Below, in pieces: positions 1 to 9,158 of a stretch of 64,000 nucleotides of DNA; the first letter of the stretch is position 1; every line of letters begins with the position of its first letter. A program made the position numbers and the translations under genes. The notes beneath the pieces were generated by a model. It saw nothing but the letters and a program-made list of their open reading frames with translations. It was not told where the DNA came from and searched no databases. The DNA lies in NCBI GenBank assembly GCA_951813325.1, contig OX638350.1, positions 3,081,954-3,145,953 on the forward strand. Reading direction: 5' to 3'. This DNA comes from an uncultured Acidimicrobiales bacterium. GTDB taxonomy: Bacteria; Actinomycetota; Acidimicrobiia; Acidimicrobiales; Bin134.

Positions 1-1980
1 ATAGGAGCGTCGCCGCACGGCTTCGGTTAGTTGGCCCCCCTCGTCGAAACCGACATAGCCGGGCGGCGCGCCGATGAGGCGCGACACGCTGTGGCGCTCC
101 ATGTATTCCGACATGTCGATGCGGACCATGGTCCGCTCATCGTCGAACAAGAAGTCGGCCAGCGCGCGGGCCAGCTCGGTCTTTCCCACCCCGGTGGGGC
201 CGATGAACAAGAACGATCCTATGGGCCGGTTCGGATCCGACAGCCCCGCTCGACTGCGGCGGATGGCCGACGCCACCAGATGCACCGGCTCGGTCTGGCC
301 GATGACTCGCTGGCTCAAGACCGTTTCCAGGCGCAGCAGTTTGTCGGTCTCGCCTTCCATCAGACGGGTAACCGGCACTCCGGTCCAGCGGGAAACCACC
401 GAGGCCACGTCGTCGGGGTCCACTTCCTCCTTCAGCATCTGCCGGTCGGCCTGGAGCTCTGCCAATCGCAGATCGGCCTCGGCGATCTGGCGCTCTAGTT
501 CGGGGAGCTTTCCGTAGCGGATCTCCGCGGCCCGCTCCAGGTCGGCCTCCCGATCAAGGGCGGTGCTCAGAGCGTCGTGCTCCTCTTTCAGCGATCTGAT
601 CTGGCCGATGGCCTCCTTCTCCGACTGCCAGTGGGCCTGCATGCCGGCCAGTTCCTCCCGCAGGTTGGCCAACTCCTCTTCCAGAGCGTCCAAGCGCTCG
701 GCCGATGCCGCGTCGGACTCCTTGGCCAGCGCCACCTGTTCGATCTCCAGTTGGCGGATGCGGCGGTCCACCACGTCGATCTCGGTGGGCATGGAGTCGA
801 TCTCGATGCGGAGCATGGACGCCGCCTCATCCACCAGATCGATGGCCTTGTCGGGCAGGAACCGTCCGGTCACGTACCGGTCGGACAGTATTGCGGCCGA
901 CACCAGGGCGGCGTCTTGGATGCGCACCCCATGGTGTACCTCGTAGCGCTCCTTCAACCCTCGCAAGATGGCGACGGCATCCTCCACCGACGGCTCGCCC
1001 ACGTACACCTGCTGGAAGCGGCGCTCCAGGGCGGCGTCTTTTTCGATGTGAGTCCGGAATTCGTCCAGCGTGGTGGCACCGACCATGCGCAGCTCGCCCC
1101 GGGCCAGCATCGGCTTGATCATGTTGCCCGCGTCCATGGCACCTTCGGCCGCGCCTGCGCCCACAATTGTGTGCAGTTCGTCCATGAAGGAGATCACCTC
1201 GCCGTCGGCGTCGGCGATCTCCTTCAGCACCGCCTTGAGCCGCTCTTCGAACTCGCCCCGGTATTTGGCCCCGGCCACCATGGCCGACATGTCCAGAGCT
1301 ACCAGCCGCTTGTTCTTCAGCCCCTCGGGCACATCTCCGTCGGCGATCCGCAGGGCCAAGCCCTCCACGATGGCGGTCTTGCCCACGCCGGGCTCGCCGA
1401 TCAGCACCGGGTTGTTCTTGGTGCGGCGGCTTAGCACCTGAATAGTGCGGCGGATCTCCTCGTCCCGGCCGATCACCGGGTCGAGCTTTCCGTCGCGGGC
1501 CAAAACGGTGAGGTCTCGACCGTACTTCTCCAGCGCCTGATAGGAGTCCTCCGGGGTGGCCGAGGTCACCCGCTGCGATCCCCGCACCTCCCGCAAGGCC
1601 TCGAGAAGACGGTTGCGGCCCACCCCCACCCGGTCGACCATGGCCAACAGCAGGTGCTCGGTGGACAGGTACTCGTCGCCCAACTCGATTCGGGCGGCAT
1701 CGGCGGCCTCCATGGTCTTGACCAGGTCCCGGGCGGTGCGGATCTCGGTGCCGTAGGCCGACGGCAGCTGGCCGAAGGCGGCCTCCAGCTGGGACCGCAG
1801 CTCGGGCAGCGCCACCCCGGTCCGCTGCAACACCGGCAGCACCACCCCGTCGGTCTGGCCGATTAGGGCCAAGAGCAGGTGGTCGGGGGTCACTTCGGGA
1901 TGGCTCTTCGACTGGGCCATGGCGGTGGCGTCGTTGAACGCCTCCCTCGTCTTCAACGTCCACCGGCTGGGATCAAGCAT
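1..1980 (-). CDS. clpB: ATP-dependent chaperone ClpB (C-terminus cut by window edge)
   Basis: Hsp100 disaggregase that pulls polypeptides out of aggregates together with DnaK. About 660 of the usual ~860 residues are present. The start is read as [15 protein letters not shown] at 1980; an ATG two codons upstream (1986) is possible, but the GAGG at about 1990 is better spaced for 1980. Visible parts are the N-domain, NBD1 Walker A (GEPGVGKT, antisense near 1385), the charged coiled-coil middle domain (antisense 480-830) and NBD2 Walker A (GPTGVGKT, antisense near 190-210). The frame is still open at base 1 just after the NBD2 pore loop [11 protein letters not shown]. The coiled-coil middle domain separates ClpB from ClpC and ClpA. 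Confidence 0.95.
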   Translation of the reverse strand, partial: MLDPSRWTLKTREAFNDATAMAQSKSHPEVTPDHLLLALIGQTDGVVLPVLQRTGVALPELRSQLEAAFGQLPSAYGTEIRTARDLVKTMEAADAARIELGDEYLSTEHLLLAMVDRVGVGRNRLLEALREVRGSQRVTSATPEDSYQALEKYGRDLTVLARDGKLDPVIGRDEEIRRTIQVLSRRTKNNPVLIGEPGVGKTAIVEGLALRIADGDVPEGLKNKRLVALDMSAMVAGAKYRGEFEERLKAVLKEIADADGEVISFMDELHTIVGAGAAEGAMDAGNMIKPMLARGELRMVGATTLDEFRTHIEKDAALERRFQQVYVGEPSVEDAVAILRGLKERYEVHHGVRIQDAALVSAAILSDRYVTGRFLPDKAIDLVDEAASMLRIEIDSMPTEIDVVDRRIRQLEIEQVALAKESDAASAERLDALEEELANLREELAGMQAHWQSEKEAIGQIRSLKEEHDALSTALDREADLERAAEIRYGKLPELERQIAEADLRLAELQADRQMLKEEVDPDDVASVVSRWTGVPVTRLMEGETDKLLRLETVLSQRVIGQTEPVHLVASAIRRSRAGLSDPNRPIGSFLFIGPTGVGKTELARALADFLFDDERTMVRIDMSEYMERHSVSRLIGAPPGYVGFDEGGQLTEAVRRRSY

Positions 1981-2053
1981 CAGCATGCACCTCGTTCTAT
2001 CTCGATTCTCTATCTCCTCTATTGACAACCGCCAAAAGTTGAAGGTATTCCAC

Positions 2054-2254
2054 TCAATTTTCCTTCAGGCGGGTGACCATGCCCAATGACGCCAAGCCGG
2101 CGAGCCCGACCATGGCCGCCATCACCACATGAAACGCCTCTTGGCTGGCCACTTGGTCTCCTAGCATCGCCACCCGGTGGCCGTACCTCTCCATCCACCG
2201 GCCGGTCAGATAGCCCACGGTCAAGGGTGCCGCAGTAAGCGGATTCAGCAGCAC
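2054..2254 (-). pseudogene. possible remnant of an MFS-type transporter C-terminus
   Basis: The 300-base gap between clpB and the BKACE gene carries a 66-codon minus-strand frame from a GTG to a TGA. Its product ends in a hydrophobic helix followed by a basic tail (MVTRLKEN), and it contains a GRWMERYG loop that looks like a membrane-transporter cytoplasmic turn. The ending resembles the last helix of drug:H+ antiporter-2 proteins. The frame stays open upstream into the shadow of the opposite gene, but no convincing N-terminal partner or ribosome-binding site is seen. It could be a decayed fragment, a small membrane protein or chance. Nothing else is evident in this gap. Confidence 0.25.
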
Positions 2255-2287
2255 CCCGGCCGCCAGCGTGGGGGGTACTCTCAGGCT

Positions 2288-3205
2288 ATGGATACCACGC
2301 CTGTCATCATCGAAGTGGCCCTGAACGGCACCACCACCCGGGAGCGCAACCCCCATGTGCCCATCAGCCGAGAAGAGCTGATCGAAGAGGGCCTGGCCTG
2401 TATCGAGGCCGGAGCCACAATCATCCACTGCCACATCGCCGACATGCGGGTGCCGGCAGTGGAGGCCGCCGCTGAATACCGGGCCACCTTCGAGCCGTGG
2501 GTGGCGGCCGACCCCGATGTGCTGGTGCTGCCCACCTTGGGATGGGGCCGGGACATGGCGGAGAAGCTCGGCCATCTGGAATTGCTGGCCGAGGACGGGT
2601 TGCAGCGGCTGGGGTTCATCGACCCCGGAACGATGATCTTGGGCAAGGCCGGGGCCAACGGGCTGCCCGATCCCAACAGCCACGTGTACATCAACACCTA
2701 CTCCGACATGGAGGTGGCCATCGAGCAGGCCAATCGGCTCGGTCTGGGTATGCACTTCGCCATCTTCGAGCCCGGCTTCCTCCGCAACGTGCTGTCGTAC
2801 TGGCGCTATGGCCAGCTCACCCCCGGATCGTTCGTAAAGTTCTACTTCGGCGGTCCAGGCGGCTACTTCGCCATCGGCGACAGCGTGTCTTTTGGCCTGC
2901 CCCCCACCGCCAAGGCGCTGGACGCCTATCTGGAGATGCTGGAACTGGCCGGCTGCGACCTACCCTGGTTCTCCGCCGTGGTGGGCGGCGACCTGATCGA
3001 GTCCCCCATTGCCCGCCTGACGTTGGAGCGGGGCGGCCACCTCCGAGTGGGCCACGAGGACTACGCGGGTGATCGCGCCCGGCCCAACCGAGAGCTGGTG
3101 GCCGAGGTCGCCGCCCTCGCCGCCGACATGGGCCGCCCAGCGGCCACCTCCGCCCAAGCCGTCGAGATCCTCGACCTCCCCGCCCGCCCAACCATCGGCG
3201 TTTGA
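2288..3205 (+). CDS. BKACE family 3-keto-acid cleavage enzyme (DUF849)
   Basis: 305 residues. Members are zinc-dependent TIM-barrel enzymes that split a beta-keto acid with acetyl-CoA to give acetoacetate and a new acyl-CoA; the founder is 3-keto-5-aminohexanoate cleavage enzyme (Kce) of lysine fermentation. Family marks are the opening VALNGTTTRERNPHVP, the metal-binding HCHI pair after EAGATIIH, and KFYFGGPGG in the second half. The ATG at 2288 matches family N-termini, although the frame is open further upstream. The substrate cannot be told from sequence. The flavoenzyme, amidohydrolase and thiolase-like genes downstream suggest a catabolic setting. Confidence 0.85.
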   Translation: MDTTPVIIEVALNGTTTRERNPHVPISREELIEEGLACIEAGATIIHCHIADMRVPAVEAAAEYRATFEPWVAADPDVLVLPTLGWGRDMAEKLGHLELLAEDGLQRLGFIDPGTMILGKAGANGLPDPNSHVYINTYSDMEVAIEQANRLGLGMHFAIFEPGFLRNVLSYWRYGQLTPGSFVKFYFGGPGGYFAIGDSVSFGLPPTAKALDAYLEMLELAGCDLPWFSAVVGGDLIESPIARLTLERGGHLRVGHEDYAGDRARPNRELVAEVAALAADMGRPAATSAQAVEILDLPARPTIGV

Positions 3206-3604
3206 TCAGTATGGGTCGATTCGGGCTCGACTCCGCTTGGTCTCGGCTCGACGGCGCTTCTCGTCGAGGCGGCGCCGCCGAGCCCTCGGTGATGGGCGAG
3301 TCGGCTTGCGCGGTTTGGGGGTCACCAGCCCGCTGCGGAGCCGCTCCTCCAGCCGGTCAAGGGCGATCTCGCGGTTGCGGGCCTGTGACCGGGTGTCATC
3401 AACCACCACTCGAAGCTCATCGCCCAGTCGCTCGATCAGCTTCCGGCGGACTTCTGGGGCCATGTCACCAGCCGCGGCAAGATCGACCACCGCCTCTACC
3501 CGGGTATTCGACCGATTGGCGTGCTGGCCCCCCGGCCCACCCGAGGGATCAAAGCGCCAGGCGACCGACGATACCGGCACCGTCCCACCAGAAAACGAAA
3601 GCAC
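3206..3604 (-). CDS. arfB: alternative ribosome-rescue factor ArfB (GGQ peptidyl-tRNA hydrolase)
   Basis: Releases nascent chains from ribosomes stalled on broken mRNA by hydrolysing peptidyl-tRNA. The catalytic GGQ lies in PSGGPGGQHANRSNTRVE, and the C-terminus is a basic tail (ARRRRLDEKRRRAETKRSRAR) of the kind that plugs the empty mRNA channel. The GTG at 3604 is preferred: it follows AAGGGG at 8 bases and gives 132 residues, close to the usual ~140. A longer ATG form starts at 3691, but its start codon would overlap the divergent ATG at 3690, leaving no promoter space. The stop directly abuts the stop of the BKACE gene. Confidence 0.85.
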   Translation of the reverse strand: MLSFSGGTVPVSSVAWRFDPSGGPGGQHANRSNTRVEAVVDLAAAGDMAPEVRRKLIERLGDELRVVVDDTRSQARNREIALDRLEERLRSGLVTPKPRKPTRPSPRARRRRLDEKRRRAETKRSRARIDPY

Positions 3605-3689
3605 CCGGTCCACCCCTTCGACCCTACCGGGAAGCACCAAACGCTCTGCGGGTTCCCCTGTGCTGGTATTGGCCTCTAAGGTTTGAGGC

Positions 3690-4826
3690 ATGGCCAGCGC
3701 TTACCTAGATCATGCTCGGCAATTGCGTTCGTTGATCGACGAGAACGCAGCCAAGACTGACGGGCTGCCCATTCCTCAAGAGACGGTCAACGCGCTGGTG
3801 GACGCCGAACTGCACAAGGTGATGGTGCCGGCCGCGGTGGGCGGGCTGGAGCTGCCCGTCAACGAGTGCATCGACATCTGGAGCGAGATCTCCCGGGCCG
3901 ACGGATCGGTGGGCTGGTGCCTGATGGCCAGCTGCGCGGCCACGGCCTACTTCGCGGCCTGGTGCCCCGATGAGCACATCGAGCGGATGTTCGCCGACGG
4001 GGTGCCCCTGTCGGCCGGGCAGTTCGCCCCCAACGGCACCGCCACCCCCGACGGCGACGGCTTCCGCCTCAACGGTCGCTACTCGTTCGGAAGCGGCATA
4101 AGCCACGCCCAGTGGGCCGGCGCCGGGGCATTCACCGAGGAGCCCGAGGGCGTCGACCCCCGCTTCTTGTTTGCCATCTATCCGGTGGAGAAGGCCCAGA
4201 TCACCGGCAATTGGGATGTGATGGGCCTTCAGGCCACCGCCAGCTACGACTACACCCTCGAAGACGTGTACGTGCCAGCTACGGCCACCTTCGACATGTT
4301 CAACCTCACCGTGTACCGGGGCGGCCCCCTCTACAAGCTGGGGGTGATGCCGCTCACCGCCGCAGGCCACGCCGGGTTCGCCATCGGGGTGGTTCAGCGG
4401 GGGCTAGACGAGCTGCTCTCGGTGGCCCGCTCCAAGCATCGCATGGGCGACGCCGCTCCTCTGGCTGAAAGCGACCGATTCGTGCACGAGATCGGGGAGC
4501 TGGAGTCCCGCTTCCGGGCGGCCCGCAGCTGGCTTCACGACACGTTCGCCGTCGCCGAGCGCACCGTGGTCGAAACCGGCACCGTGGATCCGATGGAAGC
4601 CCTCCTCACCCGCCAAGCCACCGCATTCATCACCCAGGAGGGGGCCGACATACTGCGCCGGGCCTATATCCTGGCCGGCACCGACGCCCTCCGCTCCGGC
4701 GGCCTCCAGCGGGCCTTCCGCGACATCCACGCCGGCACCCAGCACTACTTCGCCGGCATCGGTCCCGCCCTCGAACTCGGCCAAGCCCTCCTCAACGCCG
4801 CCCCCGACAACCCCCTCGACGCCTGA
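3690..4826 (+). CDS. acyl-CoA dehydrogenase-like flavoprotein (type-2 C-terminal domain; group D monooxygenase-like)
   Basis: 378 residues with the acyl-CoA dehydrogenase fold. The N-terminal helical domain (VPAAVGGLELPVNECIDIW) is followed by a flavin-binding beta domain (RYSFGSGISHAQWAGAGAF) and a C-terminal helical bundle ending in a short HAGTQHYFAG segment. The layout is that of HsaA/HpaB-like flavin-dependent monooxygenases and their acyl-CoA dehydrogenase relatives, which hydroxylate or desaturate aromatic, steroid or acyl substrates. It lies 25 bases upstream of an amidohydrolase on the same strand, so the two are probably co-transcribed. The substrate is unknown, and monooxygenase versus dehydrogenase cannot be decided here. 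Confidence 0.8.
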   Translation: MASAYLDHARQLRSLIDENAAKTDGLPIPQETVNALVDAELHKVMVPAAVGGLELPVNECIDIWSEISRADGSVGWCLMASCAATAYFAAWCPDEHIERMFADGVPLSAGQFAPNGTATPDGDGFRLNGRYSFGSGISHAQWAGAGAFTEEPEGVDPRFLFAIYPVEKAQITGNWDVMGLQATASYDYTLEDVYVPATATFDMFNLTVYRGGPLYKLGVMPLTAAGHAGFAIGVVQRGLDELLSVARSKHRMGDAAPLAESDRFVHEIGELESRFRAARSWLHDTFAVAERTVVETGTVDPMEALLTRQATAFITQEGADILRRAYILAGTDALRSGGLQRAFRDIHAGTQHYFAGIGPALELGQALLNAAPDNPLDA

Positions 4827-4851
4827 TGGATCAGAGAAAGAAGGCAAGCCC

Positions 4852-6021
4852 ATGAGCACTGATCTGTTCGAGCGGTTCAAGGTCATCGATGTGGACACGC
4901 ATCTCACTGAGCCGCCAGATGTGTGGACGGCGCGAATGCCAGCCAGCCTGCACGACAAAGTGCCCCATATTGAGCGGGTCGACGGGCGGGACACCTGGAT
5001 CGTGAACGGGGAGTCGCTGGGATCGCCCGGCTACTACTCCATGGCCGGGTTCGACGGGCTCATGCCGCTCAAGATCCCCGAGACCTACGACGAGATCGAT
5101 CCGTCTATGTACGACGCGCCCGCTCGGCTGGAGTTGATGGACAGCCAGGGCATCTGGGCTCAGATCCTGTATCCCAACGTGGGCGGATTCGGCAATGGCT
5201 ACTTCCTGCGCCTCGGCGACCGAGAAGTGGTGGCCCAGTGCGTGGCCGCCTACAACGACTTCCTCTGCGACTGGACCTCCGCTGCTCCTGACCGGCTCAT
5301 TCCCATCACCGCGGTGCCGTTCTGGGACATCGAACTATCCCTCGCCGAAATCGAGCGGTGCGCGGCGCGGGGCCACCGGGCCATCAACTTCTGCAACCAG
5401 CCCCAGGACTACGGCCAGCCCCCGCTGGGGCACCAGCACTGGGATCCCATTTGGGCGCTGGCCCAGGAGGCAAATCTAGCCGTGAGCTTCCATGTGGGCG
5501 GCGGCAACATGGGCACCCTCATGGCCGACGAAGCCGAGATGGGGTGGATGACCAACTTCGCCAAGGTGTCATCGCTCATCTTCCTCGACAACATGCGCTG
5601 TATCGCCGATCTGATCTTCGGCGGGGTGTGCCACCGGTTCCCCGACCTGCAACTGGTGTCGGTGGAGAGCGGGGCCGGCTGGATTCCCCCGGCCCTGGAG
5701 GCCTTCGACTGGCAGTGGCGCAACGGCGGCATCCATCTGGAGCACCCCGAGTACGACCTCTTGCCCAGCGAGTACTTCGAGCGCCAGATCTACGGCTGCT
5801 TCTGGTTCGAGCAGGCGGGGGCGGTCAGCGCCATCGAGCGGTTCCCCGACAACATCTTGTATGAGACCGACTACCCCCACCCCACCTGCCAGCACCCTGG
5901 CCCGGCCACTCCGGCGCAGTACCCCCGGGACTACGCGCAAGGCGCGCTCGGAGGTCTGAGCGACGAGCTTTTGGCCAAAGTCCTCCACGACAACGCCGCC
6001 CTCGTCTACCGCCTGGACTGA
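4852..6021 (+). CDS. amidohydrolase-2 family metal-dependent hydrolase or decarboxylase
   Basis: 389-residue TIM-barrel protein of the amidohydrolase-2 family, the group that includes ACMS decarboxylase-like enzymes and other ring-cleavage hydrolases. Seen: the N-terminal strand motif DVDTHLTEP (metal-binding His), a central FHVGGGN (metal His), and a C-terminal ETDYPHPTC with the conserved Asp. An AAGGCAAG-like purine stretch lies just before the ATG. Pairing with the upstream flavoenzyme is typical of aromatic or steroid side-chain catabolism in Acidimicrobiia and related actinobacteria (inference). Confidence 0.8.
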   Translation: MSTDLFERFKVIDVDTHLTEPPDVWTARMPASLHDKVPHIERVDGRDTWIVNGESLGSPGYYSMAGFDGLMPLKIPETYDEIDPSMYDAPARLELMDSQGIWAQILYPNVGGFGNGYFLRLGDREVVAQCVAAYNDFLCDWTSAAPDRLIPITAVPFWDIELSLAEIERCAARGHRAINFCNQPQDYGQPPLGHQHWDPIWALAQEANLAVSFHVGGGNMGTLMADEAEMGWMTNFAKVSSLIFLDNMRCIADLIFGGVCHRFPDLQLVSVESGAGWIPPALEAFDWQWRNGGIHLEHPEYDLLPSEYFERQIYGCFWFEQAGAVSAIERFPDNILYETDYPHPTCQHPGPATPAQYPRDYAQGALGGLSDELLAKVLHDNAALVYRLD

Positions 6022-6054
6022 CCCAGAACAGGGGCGCACCGGTACGCTGAGCCG

Positions 6055-7203
6055 ATGGCTCCCGTTGTCCCCGGCGCAACCGTGAACGACGCCTGCGGCC
6101 CCGACCCCGGCTTTTTCTGCGAGCTGATCTTCGACAGCACGGAGAACGAGCGGCTGGCCGAGATTGTTGGGTGGCTGGTGGAGCGGCCCCTGCGGATCAT
6201 CCTCATCCTGCTGGCGGCCTGGATCATCAAGAAGATCGTCCACAAGGTGGTCGAACGGGCGGTGGCCCGATTGGTGCGCCAGAGCGAGACCGACACCAAC
6301 GAGCAGCTCGAAAGCGCCGGCAGGCTGGATTTCGGCGCCCGGGCCGCCAAGGCCATCAACCGGATCCAAGAGCGCCAAGCCCGCAGTGCCCAGCGGATCG
6401 AGACCATCGCCGACGTGTTGAAGAGCCTGGCCACCGCGCTCGTTTTGGCCGTGGCCGCGCTCTTGTGCTTGAGCGAGCTCAACATCGATCTGGCTCCCCT
6501 GATCGCCGGCGCCGGTATCGCCGGCCTGGCCGTGGGCTTCGGGGCCCAGTCGCTGGTGCGGGACTTTCTGGCCGGGATGTTCATCCTGATCGAGGACCAG
6601 TTCGGGGTGGGCGACGTGGTGGACGTCGGCGAGACTTCGGGCACTATCGAGAAGGTCAGCCTGCGCACCACCACTCTGCGAGACGTGGGCGGCACAGTGT
6701 GGACAGTGCCCAACGGCGAGATCCGCCGGACGGCCAACCACTCGCAGTTGTGGTCGCGGGCCATCTTGGACATCGGGGTCAGCTACGACACCGACATCGA
6801 CCAGGCCAGCGAGATCATGAAGGCGGTGGCCGATGAGCTGTGGCGGGAGAACAGGCCGGACGCCACCATTCTGGAGGAGCCCTCGGTGTGGGGTGTTCAG
6901 GAGCTGGGCAACGACGCGGTGGTCATCCGCCTGGTGGTCAAGACCGACCCCAGCGAACAGTGGGGAGTCGGGCGCATCCTTCGGGCTCGCATCAAGAAAG
7001 CCTTCGACGAAGCCGGCATCGAGATCCCCTTCCCCCAGCGCACCGTGTGGATCCGCAATGAGAACCCAGACGACGACGGGCAGGGCTCGCCCGGCTCAGT
7101 CGATGGGCGCGAACGACCCGTCGGCGGAGACGATGATGGAACGACCGCAGAACTCTTCGACGATGGCGGCAGCCATGACATCGGGGACGGAGGAGACGGC
7201 TAG
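6055..7203 (+). CDS. MscS-family mechanosensitive ion channel
   Basis: 382 residues. A first transmembrane segment (residues ~35-60, RIILILLAAWIIKKIV) and a second (~120-145) precede the pore-lining TM3 with IAGAGIAGLAVGFGAQSLV, the Gly/Ala-rich helix characteristic of MscS. The beta domain contains GDVVDVGETSGTIEKVSLRTT, and the C-terminal alpha/beta domain ends near RTVWIRNEN. The protein opens under membrane tension to release solutes. The last ~36 residues are an acidic, Gly/Asp-rich tail translated from the antisense of the thiolase-like gene, so the reading frame overlaps the convergent neighbour by 108 bases. Confidence 0.92.
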   Translation: MAPVVPGATVNDACGPDPGFFCELIFDSTENERLAEIVGWLVERPLRIILILLAAWIIKKIVHKVVERAVARLVRQSETDTNEQLESAGRLDFGARAAKAINRIQERQARSAQRIETIADVLKSLATALVLAVAALLCLSELNIDLAPLIAGAGIAGLAVGFGAQSLVRDFLAGMFILIEDQFGVGDVVDVGETSGTIEKVSLRTTTLRDVGGTVWTVPNGEIRRTANHSQLWSRAILDIGVSYDTDIDQASEIMKAVADELWRENRPDATILEEPSVWGVQELGNDAVVIRLVVKTDPSEQWGVGRILRARIKKAFDEAGIEIPFPQRTVWIRNENPDDDGQGSPGSVDGRERPVGGDDDGTTAELFDDGGSHDIGDGGDG

Positions 7204-8574
7204 GGTTCGGGCGCCGTCGGGGAATTCACCGATGGCCACCGCCCGCTCCGGGCCCTCCCGCCCCCAGATCACGGTATAGGACACCACCGCGGCCTGCTCA
7301 CCGTCGCCCGTCCGGTAGGGCTTGGGCCGGAGTTCGGCGGCCACAGCGCCGGTCACGTCCAAGTTCGCGAACGGCTGCGTCGGCGGCGCGGAAGACCACA
7401 TGCTGGCGCCCTGTTTGGTGATCATGCCGCTGATCGAGGTGAGCAGGCCGGTCGATCCTGGATCGGCCCGAAGCACCTGAGCCAGCTTCGCCGCCGCTTG
7501 GATCACATAGTTGTTGAGCGGCCCGCCGGCCCAGGTCATTCCCCCGGTCACGGTCAGATTCCGGTCCCTTCTTAGGCCCAGTTCCATGGCCTGGGTGCGG
7601 ACCGCGATCGGAAAGCAGGAGTACAGATCTACGTGGTCGGCCTCGTTGGGGGCCATGCTCAAGTGGTCGCCCAGCGCCCGGCCCGCATGGGCAAACCCCG
7701 GACTGCGATGGGGTTCGGACCGCTCGGTTACCGGCACCATGTGGTTGGACTCGGCCGCCGCCCAGGGGAACACCCAGCGATCCGTGGAAATTCCCAGCGC
7801 TCTAGCCGTGCCCGCCGAGCAGAAGATCAGCGCGGCGGCCTGGTCTACGTTCCACTGCGAGTTGTGCCACTTGGTATACGGCCAAGCCAGCATCCGGTTG
7901 CCGTTGGCCGGCGTGGCAATAGCCTCCGCGCTCAGCCCGTCTCGGAACCACGCGTCGGGATTGGCGGCCGCGACTTGGGCGAAGCGGGCCCACAGCCCGG
8001 CCACTTCGTCGCGGTGCTCGTCGATGGTCTGGCCGTCGGCAAACCGGCGGGCGTTCTCGATCATGGCGTAGTGGTGGGTGGCCATCACCAGGCCGGTGTC
8101 GATCTCGGCCCGGCTGATGATCATCCCGCGGGGGGTGACGAACTCGTCGGGCTCGGCCCTGCCCTGGTCGGTGTCGGGAGCGTCGATGCCGGTGATGGAT
8201 GCCCGAAGACCCCGGTACTTGGCTTCGCCGCCCACCACCGCCACCACGTCGGCCGCGCCCGACGCAATGGCCGCGGCCGTATCGCCCATCACCGCGGTCT
8301 GCAAGATGCCCACATCGGCCAGATAGCTGCGAGCCTGGGCCGCCCCGGCCGCGTCGGCCACCCAGCGGGCCGGATCGGTATAACCCCACGTGCCCTTGGT
8401 GGCCCTCACCTGGTCTAGTCGGCTCAATAGCCCGGTGGCCCCGGCATCATCGGCCGCCGCCACCAGAGCCTGGGCCATCAGCCCCACCGCCTCCGACGCA
8501 TCCGAGGGATCGTCACATCGCTGAGCAGCCGTCGCCACCCCCACCAGAACCGGCGTCCTGTCGTCATAATTCAC
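7096..8574 (-). CDS. thiolase-like protein (TLP1 type) lacking the usual nucleophilic cysteine
   Basis: 492 residues with a thiolase fold. N-terminal strand PVLVGVATAAQR, the segment GDTAAAIASGAADVVAVVGGEAKY, and a later DLYSCFPIAVRTQAMELG followed by GGMTWAGGPLNNY match acetyl-CoA acetyltransferase-like proteins with an added C-terminal domain (about 400-492). Where degradative thiolases carry Cys in a C-x-S/G motif, this protein reads LQTAVMGDT, with no Cys. Mycobacterial thiolase-like protein type 1 likewise lacks that motif, and its reaction is unclear. The start is 51 bases from the divergent NTF2-like gene; the 3' end overlaps mscS. Confidence 0.8.
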   Translation of the reverse strand: MNYDDRTPVLVGVATAAQRCDDPSDASEAVGLMAQALVAAADDAGATGLLSRLDQVRATKGTWGYTDPARWVADAAGAAQARSYLADVGILQTAVMGDTAAAIASGAADVVAVVGGEAKYRGLRASITGIDAPDTDQGRAEPDEFVTPRGMIISRAEIDTGLVMATHHYAMIENARRFADGQTIDEHRDEVAGLWARFAQVAAANPDAWFRDGLSAEAIATPANGNRMLAWPYTKWHNSQWNVDQAAALIFCSAGTARALGISTDRWVFPWAAAESNHMVPVTERSEPHRSPGFAHAGRALGDHLSMAPNEADHVDLYSCFPIAVRTQAMELGLRRDRNLTVTGGMTWAGGPLNNYVIQAAAKLAQVLRADPGSTGLLTSISGMITKQGASMWSSAPPTQPFANLDVTGAVAAELRPKPYRTGDGEQAAVVSYTVIWGREGPERAVAIGEFPDGARTLAVSSVPDVMAAAIVEEFCGRSIIVSADGSFAPID

Positions 8575-8624
8575 GTCTGCACCCTAATGGCCCGCTCGTC
8601 ATAAAGAAGATGTACCGTCGGGCT

Positions 8625-9086
8625 ATGGAGCAGTGGGAATTGATCGCTCGGGAGTCCATCCGAGATCTGGTGGCCCGGTACAACGCCAACGGCGACTCGG
8701 GCCGGTTCGAGCAGGTGATGGGCCTGTTCGCCCCCGACGCGGTGATGCGGACTCCAACCCAGCCCGACAAGCACGGCATCGACGAGATCCGCACCATCTT
8801 CACCGGGGCAAAGAGCACCCTGTCGGAGATCGGCGGCGGCACCCCCAAGTACATCCGCCACCACACCGCCACCCACCAGATCGACGTGCTCTCCTCCGAA
8901 GAGGCCAAGGGTCGCTGCTACTACCACGTGATCATGGAGCACGGCCTCGACCACTGGGGCCGCTACATCGACCGCTACGGGGTGGCGAACGGCCGGTGGG
9001 TGTTCACCGAGCGTTCAGTGACCATGGACGGTTGCATCCCGGGAGGCTGGGGCGACCACAACGCCTCCAAGGGCCGGGACTACTGA
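8625..9086 (+). CDS. NTF2/SnoaL-like small protein
   Basis: 153 residues. The pattern ESIRDLVARYNANGDSGRF, then MGLFAPDAVMRTP, and a run of beta strands ending in RWVFTERSVTMDG is the cone-shaped NTF2/SnoaL fold. Such proteins act as small isomerases, cyclases, dehydratases or ligand-binding subunits. The start is read as MEQWELIARE; an ATG five codons upstream (8610) is an alternative. It is divergent from the thiolase-like gene and may be functionally tied to it, but the substrate cannot be inferred. Confidence 0.75.
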   Translation: MEQWELIARESIRDLVARYNANGDSGRFEQVMGLFAPDAVMRTPTQPDKHGIDEIRTIFTGAKSTLSEIGGGTPKYIRHHTATHQIDVLSSEEAKGRCYYHVIMEHGLDHWGRYIDRYGVANGRWVFTERSVTMDGCIPGGWGDHNASKGRDY

Positions 9087-9131
9087 CGGCTCTTGGACTC
9101 GTACTCCGTTTTACACATTTTTTACATTTAC

Positions 9132-9148
9132 TACACCTATTAGGTGTA
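9132..9148. promoter_or_regulatory. palindromic operator of the vapBC module
   Basis: A perfect 8-bp inverted repeat, TACACCTA-T-TAGGTGTA, ends 10 bases before the vapB ATG, within an AT-rich stretch (9109-9150) of an otherwise GC-rich region. Palindromes at this position are the usual binding sites for VapB/VapC autorepression. The assignment as operator is inference from position and symmetry. Confidence 0.65.
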
Positions 9149-9158
9149 TTCTGAGTTC

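Noticed and set aside
3605..3691. N-terminal extension of ArfB to ATG 3691
   Set aside because: Would make its start codon overlap the start codon of the divergent flavoprotein gene, and a GTG with a proper Shine-Dalgarno sequence exists at 3604.
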